The notes under the pieces were generated by a model, which saw only the letters and a program-made list of their open reading frames with translations, did not search any database and was not told where the DNA came from. Positions 53,373 through 60,783 of a stretch of 60,783 nucleotides of DNA are shown piece by piece. Position 1 is the first letter of the stretch. Each line of letters opens with the position of its first letter. Position numbers and translations under genes: made by a program. Source of the stretch: an uncultured Prevotellaceae bacterium (GTDB lineage: Bacteria; Bacteroidota; Bacteroidia; Bacteroidales; Bacteroidaceae); NCBI GenBank assembly GCA_902784755.1, contig CACZVX010000013.1, positions 1-60,783 on the forward strand, in the 5' to 3' direction.

Positions 53373-53771
53373 TTATTTTGCGGTTTTGCCGCTGTCAGGC
53401 TTCGCTTTCGATGCTGCTTTCTGGGTAACCTCCTCCAACTTGCGATGGAGAAATTTCACACGAGCACACTGTGTGTCGAACAACACCTTGACTGAATCAC
53501 GATGAAGTCGTGCGGCTGCCAATTTGTTGAGTTCTGCTTCCGTGGCTTTCAATGCCTTCTTGTTTGCTTCCACACGTTGTGACAAGGAATCGAAACTATG
53601 CTGGGCATGTTGTAGCAGACTGTCAAGGGCGGGAATGCTTTGTTCTGCAGCATTGATCATGGAATCAATGCGATGTGCCTTGATTTCATGGTAGGGTGGG
53701 TACTTTGGCTTTTTCCCGCAGGAGCAGAGCAGCGTCAGGACCACCACAGTGAAAAGAATTTTTGTTTTCAT
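53373..53771 (-). CDS. Small coiled-coil lipoprotein
   Basis: A 132-residue protein with lipobox LCSC (cysteine 18) and a helical, Ala/Lys/Glu-rich body (HSFDSLSQRVEANKKALKAT, RKLEEVTQKAASKAK) typical of a coiled coil. The start at 53771 lies five bases after a -7 box at 53777-53784; the longer open frame crosses that box. Function unknown. Confidence 0.75.
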   Translation of the reverse strand: MKTKILFTVVVLTLLCSCGKKPKYPPYHEIKAHRIDSMINAAEQSIPALDSLLQHAQHSFDSLSQRVEANKKALKATEAELNKLAAARLHRDSVKVLFDTQCARVKFLHRKLEEVTQKAASKAKPDSGKTAK

Positions 53772-53776
53772 TGGTG

Positions 53777-53784
53777 CAAAGTTA
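53777..53784 (-). promoter_or_regulatory. -7 promoter box abutting the lipoprotein start
   Basis: Minus-strand TAACTTTG, then CACCA, then ATG. The transcript would be leaderless. Confidence 0.6.
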
Positions 53785-53889
53785 CGAATAAGTGAGCATA
53801 AATGCAAAAAAGCTGAATGTTTTTTGTATGCCAGGGCAATGGCGTTTTATAAAATCTCCAAATAATTCGGATATCTGCGTTTTTTTTCT

Positions 53890-53897
53890 TACCTTTG
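53890..53897 (+). promoter_or_regulatory. -7 promoter box of cca
   Basis: TACCTTTG, 19 bases before the ATG at 53917. The -33 position has TTCG instead of TTTG. Confidence 0.5.
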
Positions 53898-53916
53898 CAG
53901 CCGCAAAAGAAAAAGT

Positions 53917-55449
53917 ATGATACTTTATAGCGACGCACAGTTAGCAGAACTTCTCAACAAAGAAATATTCCGACTGATTTCTGATTCCGCAGATGAACTA
54001 GGAATGGATTGTTATGTCGTTGGAGGTTATGTGCGTGACCTTTTTCTGGAACGTCCTTCTAAAGATATTGATGTGGTAGTGGTTGGAAGTGGCATAGAAG
54101 TTGCCACCCGACTGAAGGAGAAGCTTGGTAAAAAGGCTCACCTTTCTGTGTTCAAGAATTTCGGAACTGCACAGGTGAAAATAAGTGAAAGCTCTGGAGT
54201 AAAGAATAAAGAATCTGCCGTCGTCGTCCCCCTTGCAAAAAAAGGTAATCATAATTCTACGTTCCACACTCTGCATTCTTCATTTATTGAAGTGGAATTC
54301 GTGGGTGCCCGTAAGGAGAGCTACAGTCATGACTCACGGAAACCAATTGTGGAAAACGGAACCTTGGAAGATGATCAGAATCGCCGTGATTTCACTATAA
54401 ATGCTTTGGCTATCTGTCTGAACAAGAGTCGTTTCGGAGAATTGATAGATCCTTTCGACGGTCTCTACGACATGGAAGATGGAATCATCCGCACTCCGCT
54501 TGATCCTGACATTACTTTCTCTGATGATCCGTTGCGTATGTTGCGGGCAGTTCGTTTTTCCGCACAGTTGAAGTTTGACATCGACCGTGAGACGCGTGAT
54601 GCACTTACCCGTAATGCATATCGGTTGAAAATCATCAGTGGTGAACGTATCCAGGAAGAATTAAATAAGATCCTGATGACTGATAAGCCTAGCCGTGGTC
54701 TTTATGAACTTTATGACACCGGACTCTTGCAGCAGTTCCTTCCGGAAGTGTGCAATCTGGATATCGTGGAAACCCGAAACGGACGTGCCCATAAGAATAA
54801 TTTCTATCACACGCTTGAAGTTCTTGACAACGTTGCAAAAAGTGAAGATTCTTCTCTTTGGCTCAGATGGGCGGCCCTTCTTCACGACATAGGAAAGCCA
54901 AAATCTAAACGTTGGGATAATGTGGCTGGATGGACTTTTCACAACCACAACTACATAGGGGCTAAAATGGTTCCCGATATTTTCCGTCGGTTGAAGATGC
55001 CACTCGACATAAAGATGAAGTATGTGCAGAAACTGGTGGATTTGCACATGCGTCCCATTGTGATTGCCGATGAGGAAGTGACCGACAGTGCTGTTCGCCG
55101 GCTGGTGAACGATGCCGGTGATGATATCAATGACTTGATGACACTTTGTGAAGCTGATATCACTTCAAAGAACGAGGTTCGTAAAGCCCATTTCCGTGAG
55201 AATTTCAGGATGGTACGCGAAAAGATTGCCGATCTGCAGGAGAAAGACTATAAGCGTTTGCTGCAGCCTGTTGTGGATGGTAACGAAATTATGGAGATGT
55301 TCAATCTGAAACCTTCACGCGAAGTAGGTGCCTTGAAGCAATGCCTGAAGGATGCTGTGCTTGACAATAAGGTTCCAAATGAGCGTGAACCGCTGATGGA
55401 ACTGCTGATGAAAAAAGCAAAACAAATGGGTCTTTCTGTGAAGTCATAA
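53917..55449 (+). CDS. cca: CCA tRNA nucleotidyltransferase/HD-domain protein with repeat insertion
   Basis: A 510-residue class II nucleotidyltransferase. DCYVVGGYVRDLFL and DIDVVVVG give the catalytic aspartates, DRRDFTINALAI and DPLRMLRAVRFSAQL the neck, and LLHDIGKPKS an HD phosphohydrolase site. It adds or repairs tRNA 3' CCA. Residues 90-123 (ESSGVKNKESAVVV through FHTLHSSF) are not expected between GTAQVKI and VEFVGARKESY. They are encoded by AAAGAAT and CACTCTG/CATTCTT words at 54187-54290. Both tRNAs here encode their own CCA, so repair is the likely role. Confidence 0.94.
   Translation: MILYSDAQLAELLNKEIFRLISDSADELGMDCYVVGGYVRDLFLERPSKDIDVVVVGSGIEVATRLKEKLGKKAHLSVFKNFGTAQVKISESSGVKNKESAVVVPLAKKGNHNSTFHTLHSSFIEVEFVGARKESYSHDSRKPIVENGTLEDDQNRRDFTINALAICLNKSRFGELIDPFDGLYDMEDGIIRTPLDPDITFSDDPLRMLRAVRFSAQLKFDIDRETRDALTRNAYRLKIISGERIQEELNKILMTDKPSRGLYELYDTGLLQQFLPEVCNLDIVETRNGRAHKNNFYHTLEVLDNVAKSEDSSLWLRWAALLHDIGKPKSKRWDNVAGWTFHNHNYIGAKMVPDIFRRLKMPLDIKMKYVQKLVDLHMRPIVIADEEVTDSAVRRLVNDAGDDINDLMTLCEADITSKNEVRKAHFRENFRMVREKIADLQEKDYKRLLQPVVDGNEIMEMFNLKPSREVGALKQCLKDAVLDNKVPNEREPLMELLMKKAKQMGLSVKS
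54187..54290. repeat. Heptamer-type insertion inside cca
   Basis: AAAGAAT twice at the left, a GC-rich GTCGTCGTCCCC middle and CACTCTG, CATTCTT, CATTTAT at the right. The reading frame stays open and yields FHTLHSSF. Confidence 0.75.
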
Positions 55450-55579
55450 CTCAGTTAGTGACGTTTGTTTTTTTCTTCAATAGTGTCTTAATGCTCGTTT
55501 CCGCCGATTAATAAATAAAAAATTGGTTAATTCTGCTTAATTATGGATGATGAAATGAGAGCAATAATGTAAATTATTG

Positions 55580-55587
55580 TAACTTTG
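55580..55587 (+). promoter_or_regulatory. -7 promoter box of the RND efflux operon
   Basis: TAACTTTG, followed by a leader of about 100 bases before the ATG at 55691. No regulator gene is adjacent in the window. Confidence 0.45.
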
Positions 55588-55690
55588 CATTTTGAAAACT
55601 AAAGATAGTTTTTAAGTTTTCACTTTCCGAGGTTAAGGATAACCCCTGTCTGTAGGATAGATTATTAAAGTATTAATTATAAAAATAGGT

Positions 55691-56875
55691 ATGAAAAAGA
55701 ACAGAATTTTAATGATGGCAGCGCTTGCTGCACTTCTGGTTTCATGCGGCGGCAAGAAAGGCGGCATGAGTTTCGGAGACAATGAGTATCCTGTGGAGAC
55801 GGCAGGTGTCAGCAGTGCATCGCTGCAGACCAGTTATCCGGCTACCATCAAGGGTATTCAGGATGTTGAAATCCGCCCCAAGGTTGCCGGCTTCATCACC
55901 CGTGTTTGCGTGAAGGAAGGTCAGATGGTTGGTGCTGGCCAGTTGCTCTTCGTGATTGACAATGAGACCTATCAGGCCAGCGTGCGTCAGGCACAGGCAG
56001 CCGTCAACACTGCTACAGCCCAGTGTAACACTTCGAAGTTGACTTACGAAAATTCCAAGAAACTTTATGACAATAAGGTGATTGGCGACTTTGAACTTTC
56101 AAGTGCCAAGAATGCTTACGATGTGGCCATGGCCCAACTCGCTCAGGCAAAGGCTGGACTGGCCAATGCCAAGGAAATGTTGCAGTTCTGCTATGTGAAG
56201 AGTCCTACGAGCGGTGTCATCGGTAGCCTTCCTTACAAGGTGGGTGCTATGGTAAGTGCTTCCAGCACGCCTGCCTTGACCACTGTTTCCAACAATAGCA
56301 CGATGGAAGTGTACTTCTCTGTAACCGAAAAGGATATGCTCTCCATGTCGAAGAATGCTGGTGGCATGAATGCCGCTATCGCCAGTTTCCCCTCGGTGAA
56401 ACTCCTGTTGGCCGACGGAACTGAATACAGTCATGAAGGTCGTGTGGTGAAAGCCAGCGGTGTGGTGGATCCCGCCACGGGTACCATTCAGATGATCGCC
56501 CGCTTCAGCAATCCTGAGCGTCTGCTCAAGAGTGGCGGCTCGGGTTCCATCGTCATCAATCGTGCTGACGCTAAGTCCATCGTCATTCCGCAGAGTGTGG
56601 TCAGTCAGGTCCAGGACAAGAAATTTGTCTATGTATTGGGCAAGGACAACAAGGTGAAGTATACTGAAATCACTGTCAATCCGCAGAACGACGGCAACAA
56701 ATTCATCGTTACCAGCGGACTGAATGTGGGCGACAAGTATGTCACCAATGGCATCACCAAACTCTCCGATGGAATGGAAATCAAACCTATCACACCCGAG
56801 CAGTATCAGAAAAAGATTAAAGATCAGGCTGGATCCATGACCGCCGGTGAAATAGTCAAGGAACTGCAGAAGTAA
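55691..56875 (+). CDS. RND efflux periplasmic adaptor (AcrA/MexA type)
   Basis: A 394-residue membrane-fusion lipoprotein with lipobox LVSC (cysteine 19). The lipoyl halves DVEIRPKVAGFITRVCVKEGQ and CYVKSPTSGVIGSLPYKVG flank a helical hairpin (residues 95-155), followed by the beta-barrel and membrane-proximal domains. It bridges the inner-membrane pump and the outer-membrane channel. The permease begins 25 bases later. Confidence 0.95.
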   Translation: MKKNRILMMAALAALLVSCGGKKGGMSFGDNEYPVETAGVSSASLQTSYPATIKGIQDVEIRPKVAGFITRVCVKEGQMVGAGQLLFVIDNETYQASVRQAQAAVNTATAQCNTSKLTYENSKKLYDNKVIGDFELSSAKNAYDVAMAQLAQAKAGLANAKEMLQFCYVKSPTSGVIGSLPYKVGAMVSASSTPALTTVSNNSTMEVYFSVTEKDMLSMSKNAGGMNAAIASFPSVKLLLADGTEYSHEGRVVKASGVVDPATGTIQMIARFSNPERLLKSGGSGSIVINRADAKSIVIPQSVVSQVQDKKFVYVLGKDNKVKYTEITVNPQNDGNKFIVTSGLNVGDKYVTNGITKLSDGMEIKPITPEQYQKKIKDQAGSMTAGEIVKELQK

Positions 56876-56900
56876 TAGGATAACTTTTTAATAAACGATT

Positions 56901-59900
56901 ATGACATTTACCGCATTTATAAAACGTCCGGTGCTCTCGACGGTGATTTCCATCCTGATCGTCATCCTGGGTGTCATCGGATTGGTATCACTGCCTATTG
57001 AGCAGTATCCCGACATCGCTCCCGCCACGGTGAGCGTATGGACTTCATACCCTGGTGCCGATGCCGAGACGGTGAAAAACTCCGTCATCACACCGCTCGA
57101 AGAGAGCATCAATGGTGTGGAGGGTATGGACTATATCACTTCTACCGCCGGTTCGGGATCGGCAAGCATTACCATTACTTTCCGTCAGGGCTATAACCCC
57201 GATATGTGTGCCGTCAACGTGCAGAACCGCGTGCAGCAGGCACAGTCGCTGCTGCCATCAGAGGTAACTCAGATTGGTGTGCAGGTACAGAAGCGTCAGA
57301 ATTCGCAGGTTCTCATGTATGCACTGGTCTCGCCCGATGGCCGCTACGATGACGAGTTCATCACCAACTATGCTAACATCAACGTCATTCCGGCGCTGAA
57401 ACGTGTGGAGGGTGTCGGCGATGTGCAGTCTCCGGGTATGAAAACCTACTCCATGCGCATTTGGCTGAAGCCCGACGTGATGAAGCAGCACGGCCTGATG
57501 CCTACCGACATTACCGGTGTGCTGGCAGAACAGAATATCGAGGCTGCCCCGGGTAAGTTCGGCGAGCAGAGTGACGTGGCTTTCGAATACGACATGCGCT
57601 ACACCGGCCGACTGAAGACGGCTGAGGAATTTGGCAACATCATCATTTCAAGCGATGCCAGTGGTCAGACGCTGAAACTGAAAGATGTGGCCGACATTAA
57701 ACTTGGTGCGTTGACCTATAGTGTGGCCATGCGTGACAATGGTATGCCCTCAGTGATGGGTATGATTCAGCAGGTGGCCGGCTCAAACGCCACGCAGATT
57801 GCCCGCGATTGTAAGAAAGTGCTTGAAGAACAAGCTAAGTCGTTCCCGCCGGGGTTGGAATACCGCATCAACATGGACGTTACGGAGTTCCTCTTCGCGT
57901 CTATCGAGGAGGTGGTCTTCACGCTTATCCTAACTCTCATTCTGGTGTTCCTCGTGGTGTACGTCTTCTTACAGGACTGGCGTTCCACGCTGATTCCGTT
58001 GATTGCCGTTCCCGTATCGCTTATCGGTACTTTCTTCTTCCTCAATGTGTTGGGCTTCTCCATCAACCTGCTCGTACTTTCAGCCTTGCTGCTGGCCATC
58101 GCAATTGTGGTTGACGATGCCATCGTGGTAGTTGAGGCTGTACATGCTAAACTCGACCTCGGTTACAAGAGTGCCTTGCAGGCTTCCATCGATGCCATGA
58201 ACGAGATTTCGGGAGCCATTATCTCCATTACGCTGGTGATGGCCTCGGTGTTTATCCCCGTGTCGTTCATGGGCGGTGTTACCGGAACATTCTATAAGCA
58301 GTTCGGTCTGACCATGGCCATCGCCATCGTTATCTCGGCCGCTAACGCTCTGACGCTGTCACCGGCTCTCTGTGCCATCTTCCTGAAACCGCATGACAAA
58401 GAAGGCCACGAGAAGAAAATGTCGCTGCTCGACCGCTTCCATACGTCGTTCAATACGTCGTTCAACGCAATGAACACGAAGTATAAGAATGCTGTGCAGA
58501 AACTGGTGCACAAGCCCATCGCCGTCATCACGACGGTCATTCTGGGTGTTGTCGTGCTGGGCGTCACTATGTTTACAACGAAGACCGGTCTTGTGCCCGA
58601 CGAAGACCAGGGCGTGATGTTCTGTACCATCACCATGCCGCCGGCTACTTCTGTGGCTCGCACCCAACAGGTTATCAATGAGGTGGATTCCATCATTGCC
58701 GCCTTCCCCGCCGTGCAGAGCCGAGAGCAATTGCAGGGTTTCAACTTCATTGCCGGTTCTGGAAGTGACCAGGCCACGTTTATCATCAAACTGAAGCCCT
58801 TCGAGGACCGCCAGCACGGATTATGGTGGAAGATCAGCGGACTGTGGCAGGGCGACGGTATCTACCGTTTCTTCCTCGACCCAGATGCCGTGACGGGCAT
58901 CCAGGCCCAGTTGTTCATGAAGACTGCCCACATCAAGGATGCTTCTATTCTGGCTTTCGCACCGCCTATGGTGCAGGGTTACTCGGCTTCAAACGGTATC
59001 TCCGTTGTCATGCAGGACCGTACTGGTGGCGACTTGAACAAGTTCTATAATGTCGTTCAGGACTTCCTCAAGGCCTACAATGAGCGGCCGGAGGTGAGCC
59101 GTGCTCAGACCAGTTACAACCCTAACTATCCGCAGTACATGATTCATGTCGATGTGGCCAAGTGTAAGCAGGCTGGCATCTCGCCCCGCGTGGTGCTCTC
59201 CACACTGCAGGGTTACTATGGCGGTCTCTATGCCTCTAACTTCAACAGCTACGGTAAACTCTACCGTGTCATGGTGCAGGGTGCTCCCGAGACACGCATG
59301 ACTCAGGAATCGCTTAATAATATATATGTACGCACAGGAGCCGGTATGGCACCTGTCAATGAGTTCTGCCATCTGGAGCGTGTTTATGGTCCGGCCAACA
59401 TCAACCGCTTCAACCTATTCACCTCTATCAACGTACAGGCAACGGTGGCCGACGGTGTCTCTACCGGTGAGGCTATCAAAGCCCTTGAAGAAGTGGCTGC
59501 ACAGACATTGCCGGCAGGATATTCCTATGAGTTTAGCGGACTGACGCGTGAGGAGGCCAAGGCTTCTAACTCTACGTGGATGATCTTCCTGCTCTGCTTC
59601 ATGTTTATTTACCTCATCCTGTCGGCACAATACGAGTCGTACATCCTGCCGCTGGCTGTGGTGCTCTCCGTGCCCTTCGGCCTAGCTGGCTGTTTCCTCT
59701 TCACGATGCTCTTCGGCCATGCCAACGATATCTACATGCAGATTTCGCTCATCATGCTTATCGGTCTGTTGGCTAAGAACGCCATCCTGATAGTACAGTT
59801 CGCGCTCGAACGTCGTCAGACTGGTATGGCCATCACATGGTCGGCCATTCTTGGTGCCGCAGCCCGTCTGCGTCCTATCCTGATGACCTCGTTGGCCATG

Positions 59901-60161
59901 GTAATCGGACTGCTGCCCATGATGTTTGCATCGGGTGTGGGCAAGAACGGTAACCAGACGCTCGGCGCAGCTGCTGTGGGCGGTATGTTGATAGGTACGC
60001 TCTTACAGATTATCGTCGTGCCCGGACTGTTCGTTATCTTCCAGTCACTGCAGGAGAAGTTCAAGCCGATGAAGTTCGAAGACGATGATGCTGATGTGGA
60101 TACCGAACTGCTTCAGTACACCCAGCCGATGGAAATAACAAATAAAGATTACGTGAAATGA
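56901..60161 (+). CDS. RND multidrug efflux permease (AcrB/HAE1 type)
   Basis: A 1086-residue, 12-helix inner-membrane proton antiporter. FIKRPVLSTVISILIVILG is TM1, LVLSALLLAIAIVVDDAIVVVE carries the paired TM4 aspartates for proton relay, and PSEVTQIGVQVQKRQNS and GLTREEAKASNS lie in the periplasmic porter domains. The C-terminal half repeats the fold (LIGLLAKNAILIVQFA, RLRPILMTSLAMVIGLLP). It should export hydrophobic drugs or bile-type compounds; specificity is not readable. Confidence 0.96.
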   Translation: MTFTAFIKRPVLSTVISILIVILGVIGLVSLPIEQYPDIAPATVSVWTSYPGADAETVKNSVITPLEESINGVEGMDYITSTAGSGSASITITFRQGYNPDMCAVNVQNRVQQAQSLLPSEVTQIGVQVQKRQNSQVLMYALVSPDGRYDDEFITNYANINVIPALKRVEGVGDVQSPGMKTYSMRIWLKPDVMKQHGLMPTDITGVLAEQNIEAAPGKFGEQSDVAFEYDMRYTGRLKTAEEFGNIIISSDASGQTLKLKDVADIKLGALTYSVAMRDNGMPSVMGMIQQVAGSNATQIARDCKKVLEEQAKSFPPGLEYRINMDVTEFLFASIEEVVFTLILTLILVFLVVYVFLQDWRSTLIPLIAVPVSLIGTFFFLNVLGFSINLLVLSALLLAIAIVVDDAIVVVEAVHAKLDLGYKSALQASIDAMNEISGAIISITLVMASVFIPVSFMGGVTGTFYKQFGLTMAIAIVISAANALTLSPALCAIFLKPHDKEGHEKKMSLLDRFHTSFNTSFNAMNTKYKNAVQKLVHKPIAVITTVILGVVVLGVTMFTTKTGLVPDEDQGVMFCTITMPPATSVARTQQVINEVDSIIAAFPAVQSREQLQGFNFIAGSGSDQATFIIKLKPFEDRQHGLWWKISGLWQGDGIYRFFLDPDAVTGIQAQLFMKTAHIKDASILAFAPPMVQGYSASNGISVVMQDRTGGDLNKFYNVVQDFLKAYNERPEVSRAQTSYNPNYPQYMIHVDVAKCKQAGISPRVVLSTLQGYYGGLYASNFNSYGKLYRVMVQGAPETRMTQESLNNIYVRTGAGMAPVNEFCHLERVYGPANINRFNLFTSINVQATVADGVSTGEAIKALEEVAAQTLPAGYSYEFSGLTREEAKASNSTWMIFLLCFMFIYLILSAQYESYILPLAVVLSVPFGLAGCFLFTMLFGHANDIYMQISLIMLIGLLAKNAILIVQFALERRQTGMAITWSAILGAAARLRPILMTSLAMVIGLLPMMFASGVGKNGNQTLGAAAVGGMLIGTLLQIIVVPGLFVIFQSLQEKFKPMKFEDDDADVDTELLQYTQPMEITNKDYVK

Positions 60162-60783
60162 AAAAGTATATATTATTTATGATGTCGGCAGTTGCTCTTC
60201 TTAGCAGTTGCGGCGTTTACACCAAATATGAGCGTCCTGAGGTCAACACCAAAGGCATCATCCGCGATGTTGTGAGTGATGTAGATACCCTGAAGGCAAC
60301 CGCCGACACTACGACCTTCGCAAATCTCCCCTGGCGTCAGGTGTTTACCGACCCACAGTTGCAGGCACTGATTCAACAGGGACTCGATAAGAACCCCGAC
60401 CTCCTCAATGCCGCCCTTAATGTGCAGATTGTGGAGTCACAGCTCAAGATGTCCAAACTGGCCTTCCTGCCTCAGGTGACGTTCTCACCGCAGGGCGTGC
60501 TCTCCTCATGGGATTTCGGTAAGGCTTCGCAGACTTATTCCATGCCTTTGAATGCCTCGTGGACCGTGGATCTCTTTGGCAATTTGCTCAACCAGAAACG
60601 TAGTTCCCAAATGGCACTGTTGGCTATCAAGGACTATCAGGTGGTGGTGAAGACCAAAATTGTGAGTGGTATTGCCAATATGTACTATACGCTGCTGATG
60701 CTCGACCGTCAGTTGGAGATACTGAATGACATGTCTGGTCTTACCAAGGATACTTGGGACATGATGAAACTGCAGATGCAGTT
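60158..60783 (+). CDS. Outer-membrane efflux lipoprotein (OprM/TolC type), cut by window end
   Basis: The ATG at 60158 overlaps the permease stop (ATGA), so translation is coupled. The first 208 codons give a lipobox LLSSC (cysteine 18), then PWRQVFTDPQLQALIQQGLDKNPDLLNAAL, which I recognise as the family's conserved first repeat, and SWTVDLFGNLLNQKRSS from the barrel-forming region. It should be the channel of the tripartite pump. The remaining half lies beyond the window. Confidence 0.93.
   Translation, partial: MKKYILFMMSAVALLSSCGVYTKYERPEVNTKGIIRDVVSDVDTLKATADTTTFANLPWRQVFTDPQLQALIQQGLDKNPDLLNAALNVQIVESQLKMSKLAFLPQVTFSPQGVLSSWDFGKASQTYSMPLNASWTVDLFGNLLNQKRSSQMALLAIKDYQVVVKTKIVSGIANMYYTLLMLDRQLEILNDMSGLTKDTWDMMKLQMQ

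Overview
The window looks like a chromosome segment of a gut or rumen Bacteroidales bacterium, most likely Prevotella or a close relative. The reasons are the many TAnnTTTG (-7) promoters with a TTTG or TTG (-33) box 19-20 bases upstream, weak ribosome binding sites, many secreted glycoside hydrolases and lipoproteins, type IX secretion genes (PorX and a PorW/SprE-like lipoprotein), and Bacteroidetes-only families (DUF5686, DUF4834, DUF1599 next to a DoxX-like protein). No assignment rests on a database search.

Layout. 1-2 kb: a lipoprotein and a MINPP/phytase-like histidine phosphatase. 2-13 kb: a carbohydrate cluster, GH43, GH97, GH38 alpha-mannosidase with a discoidin-like tail, a small lipoprotein, GH76 alpha-mannanase and a GH3 lipoprotein, pointing to alpha-mannan or a mannose-rich glycan; no SusC/SusD pair lies in the window. 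13-16 kb: divergent pectin genes (PL1-like and PL22-like). 16-22 kb: tRNA-Lys, AI-2E family exporter, tdk, rsmI, coiled-coil lipoprotein, tadA, birA, pyrH. 22-26.5 kb: a second GH3 followed by an unassigned 624-residue secreted protein. 26.5-33 kb: small membrane proteins, psd-pssA, dnaE, trxA. 33-41 kb: tsaE, porX, a fused porW-like ORF, aroA, tRNA-Pro. 41-42 kb: about 970 bases without a gene, holding an inverted-repeat element. 42-44 kb: a GH43-GH16 two-domain enzyme. 43.7-46.5 kb: a peroxide-defence block (msrC, two glutathione peroxidases, an OhrR-like regulator) with two frameshifted small genes and a bacterioferritin-like remnant. 46.8-55 kb: DUF5686 outer-membrane protein, folE, SPOR protein, tpiA fused to a DoxX-like gene, DUF1599, a lipoprotein, cca. 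55.6 kb to the end: an RND efflux operon cut by the window edge.

The most unusual signal is not a gene. Degenerate tandem words, mostly 7 bases long (CTTCACT, TTAACTC, TTAATTC and their complements), fill many spacers, supply the last codons or stop codons of several genes, sit at the broken edge of a ferritin remnant, and occur in frame inside three coding sequences (GH3, tsaE, cca), where each encodes a peptide containing TLHSS. Because 7 is coprime to 3, the CTTCACT strand gives the same stop-free heptapeptide cycle in any frame, while the other strand meets TGA. A separate 108-base element with inverted ends lies in frame inside the porW-like ORF, and a roughly 670-base inverted-repeat element with outward-facing promoter boxes lies downstream of tRNA-Pro.

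Limits: promoters, hairpins and repeats were found by eye. Three of the oddities (two frameshifts and the DoxX-TpiA fusion) lie beside homopolymers and could be sequence errors.
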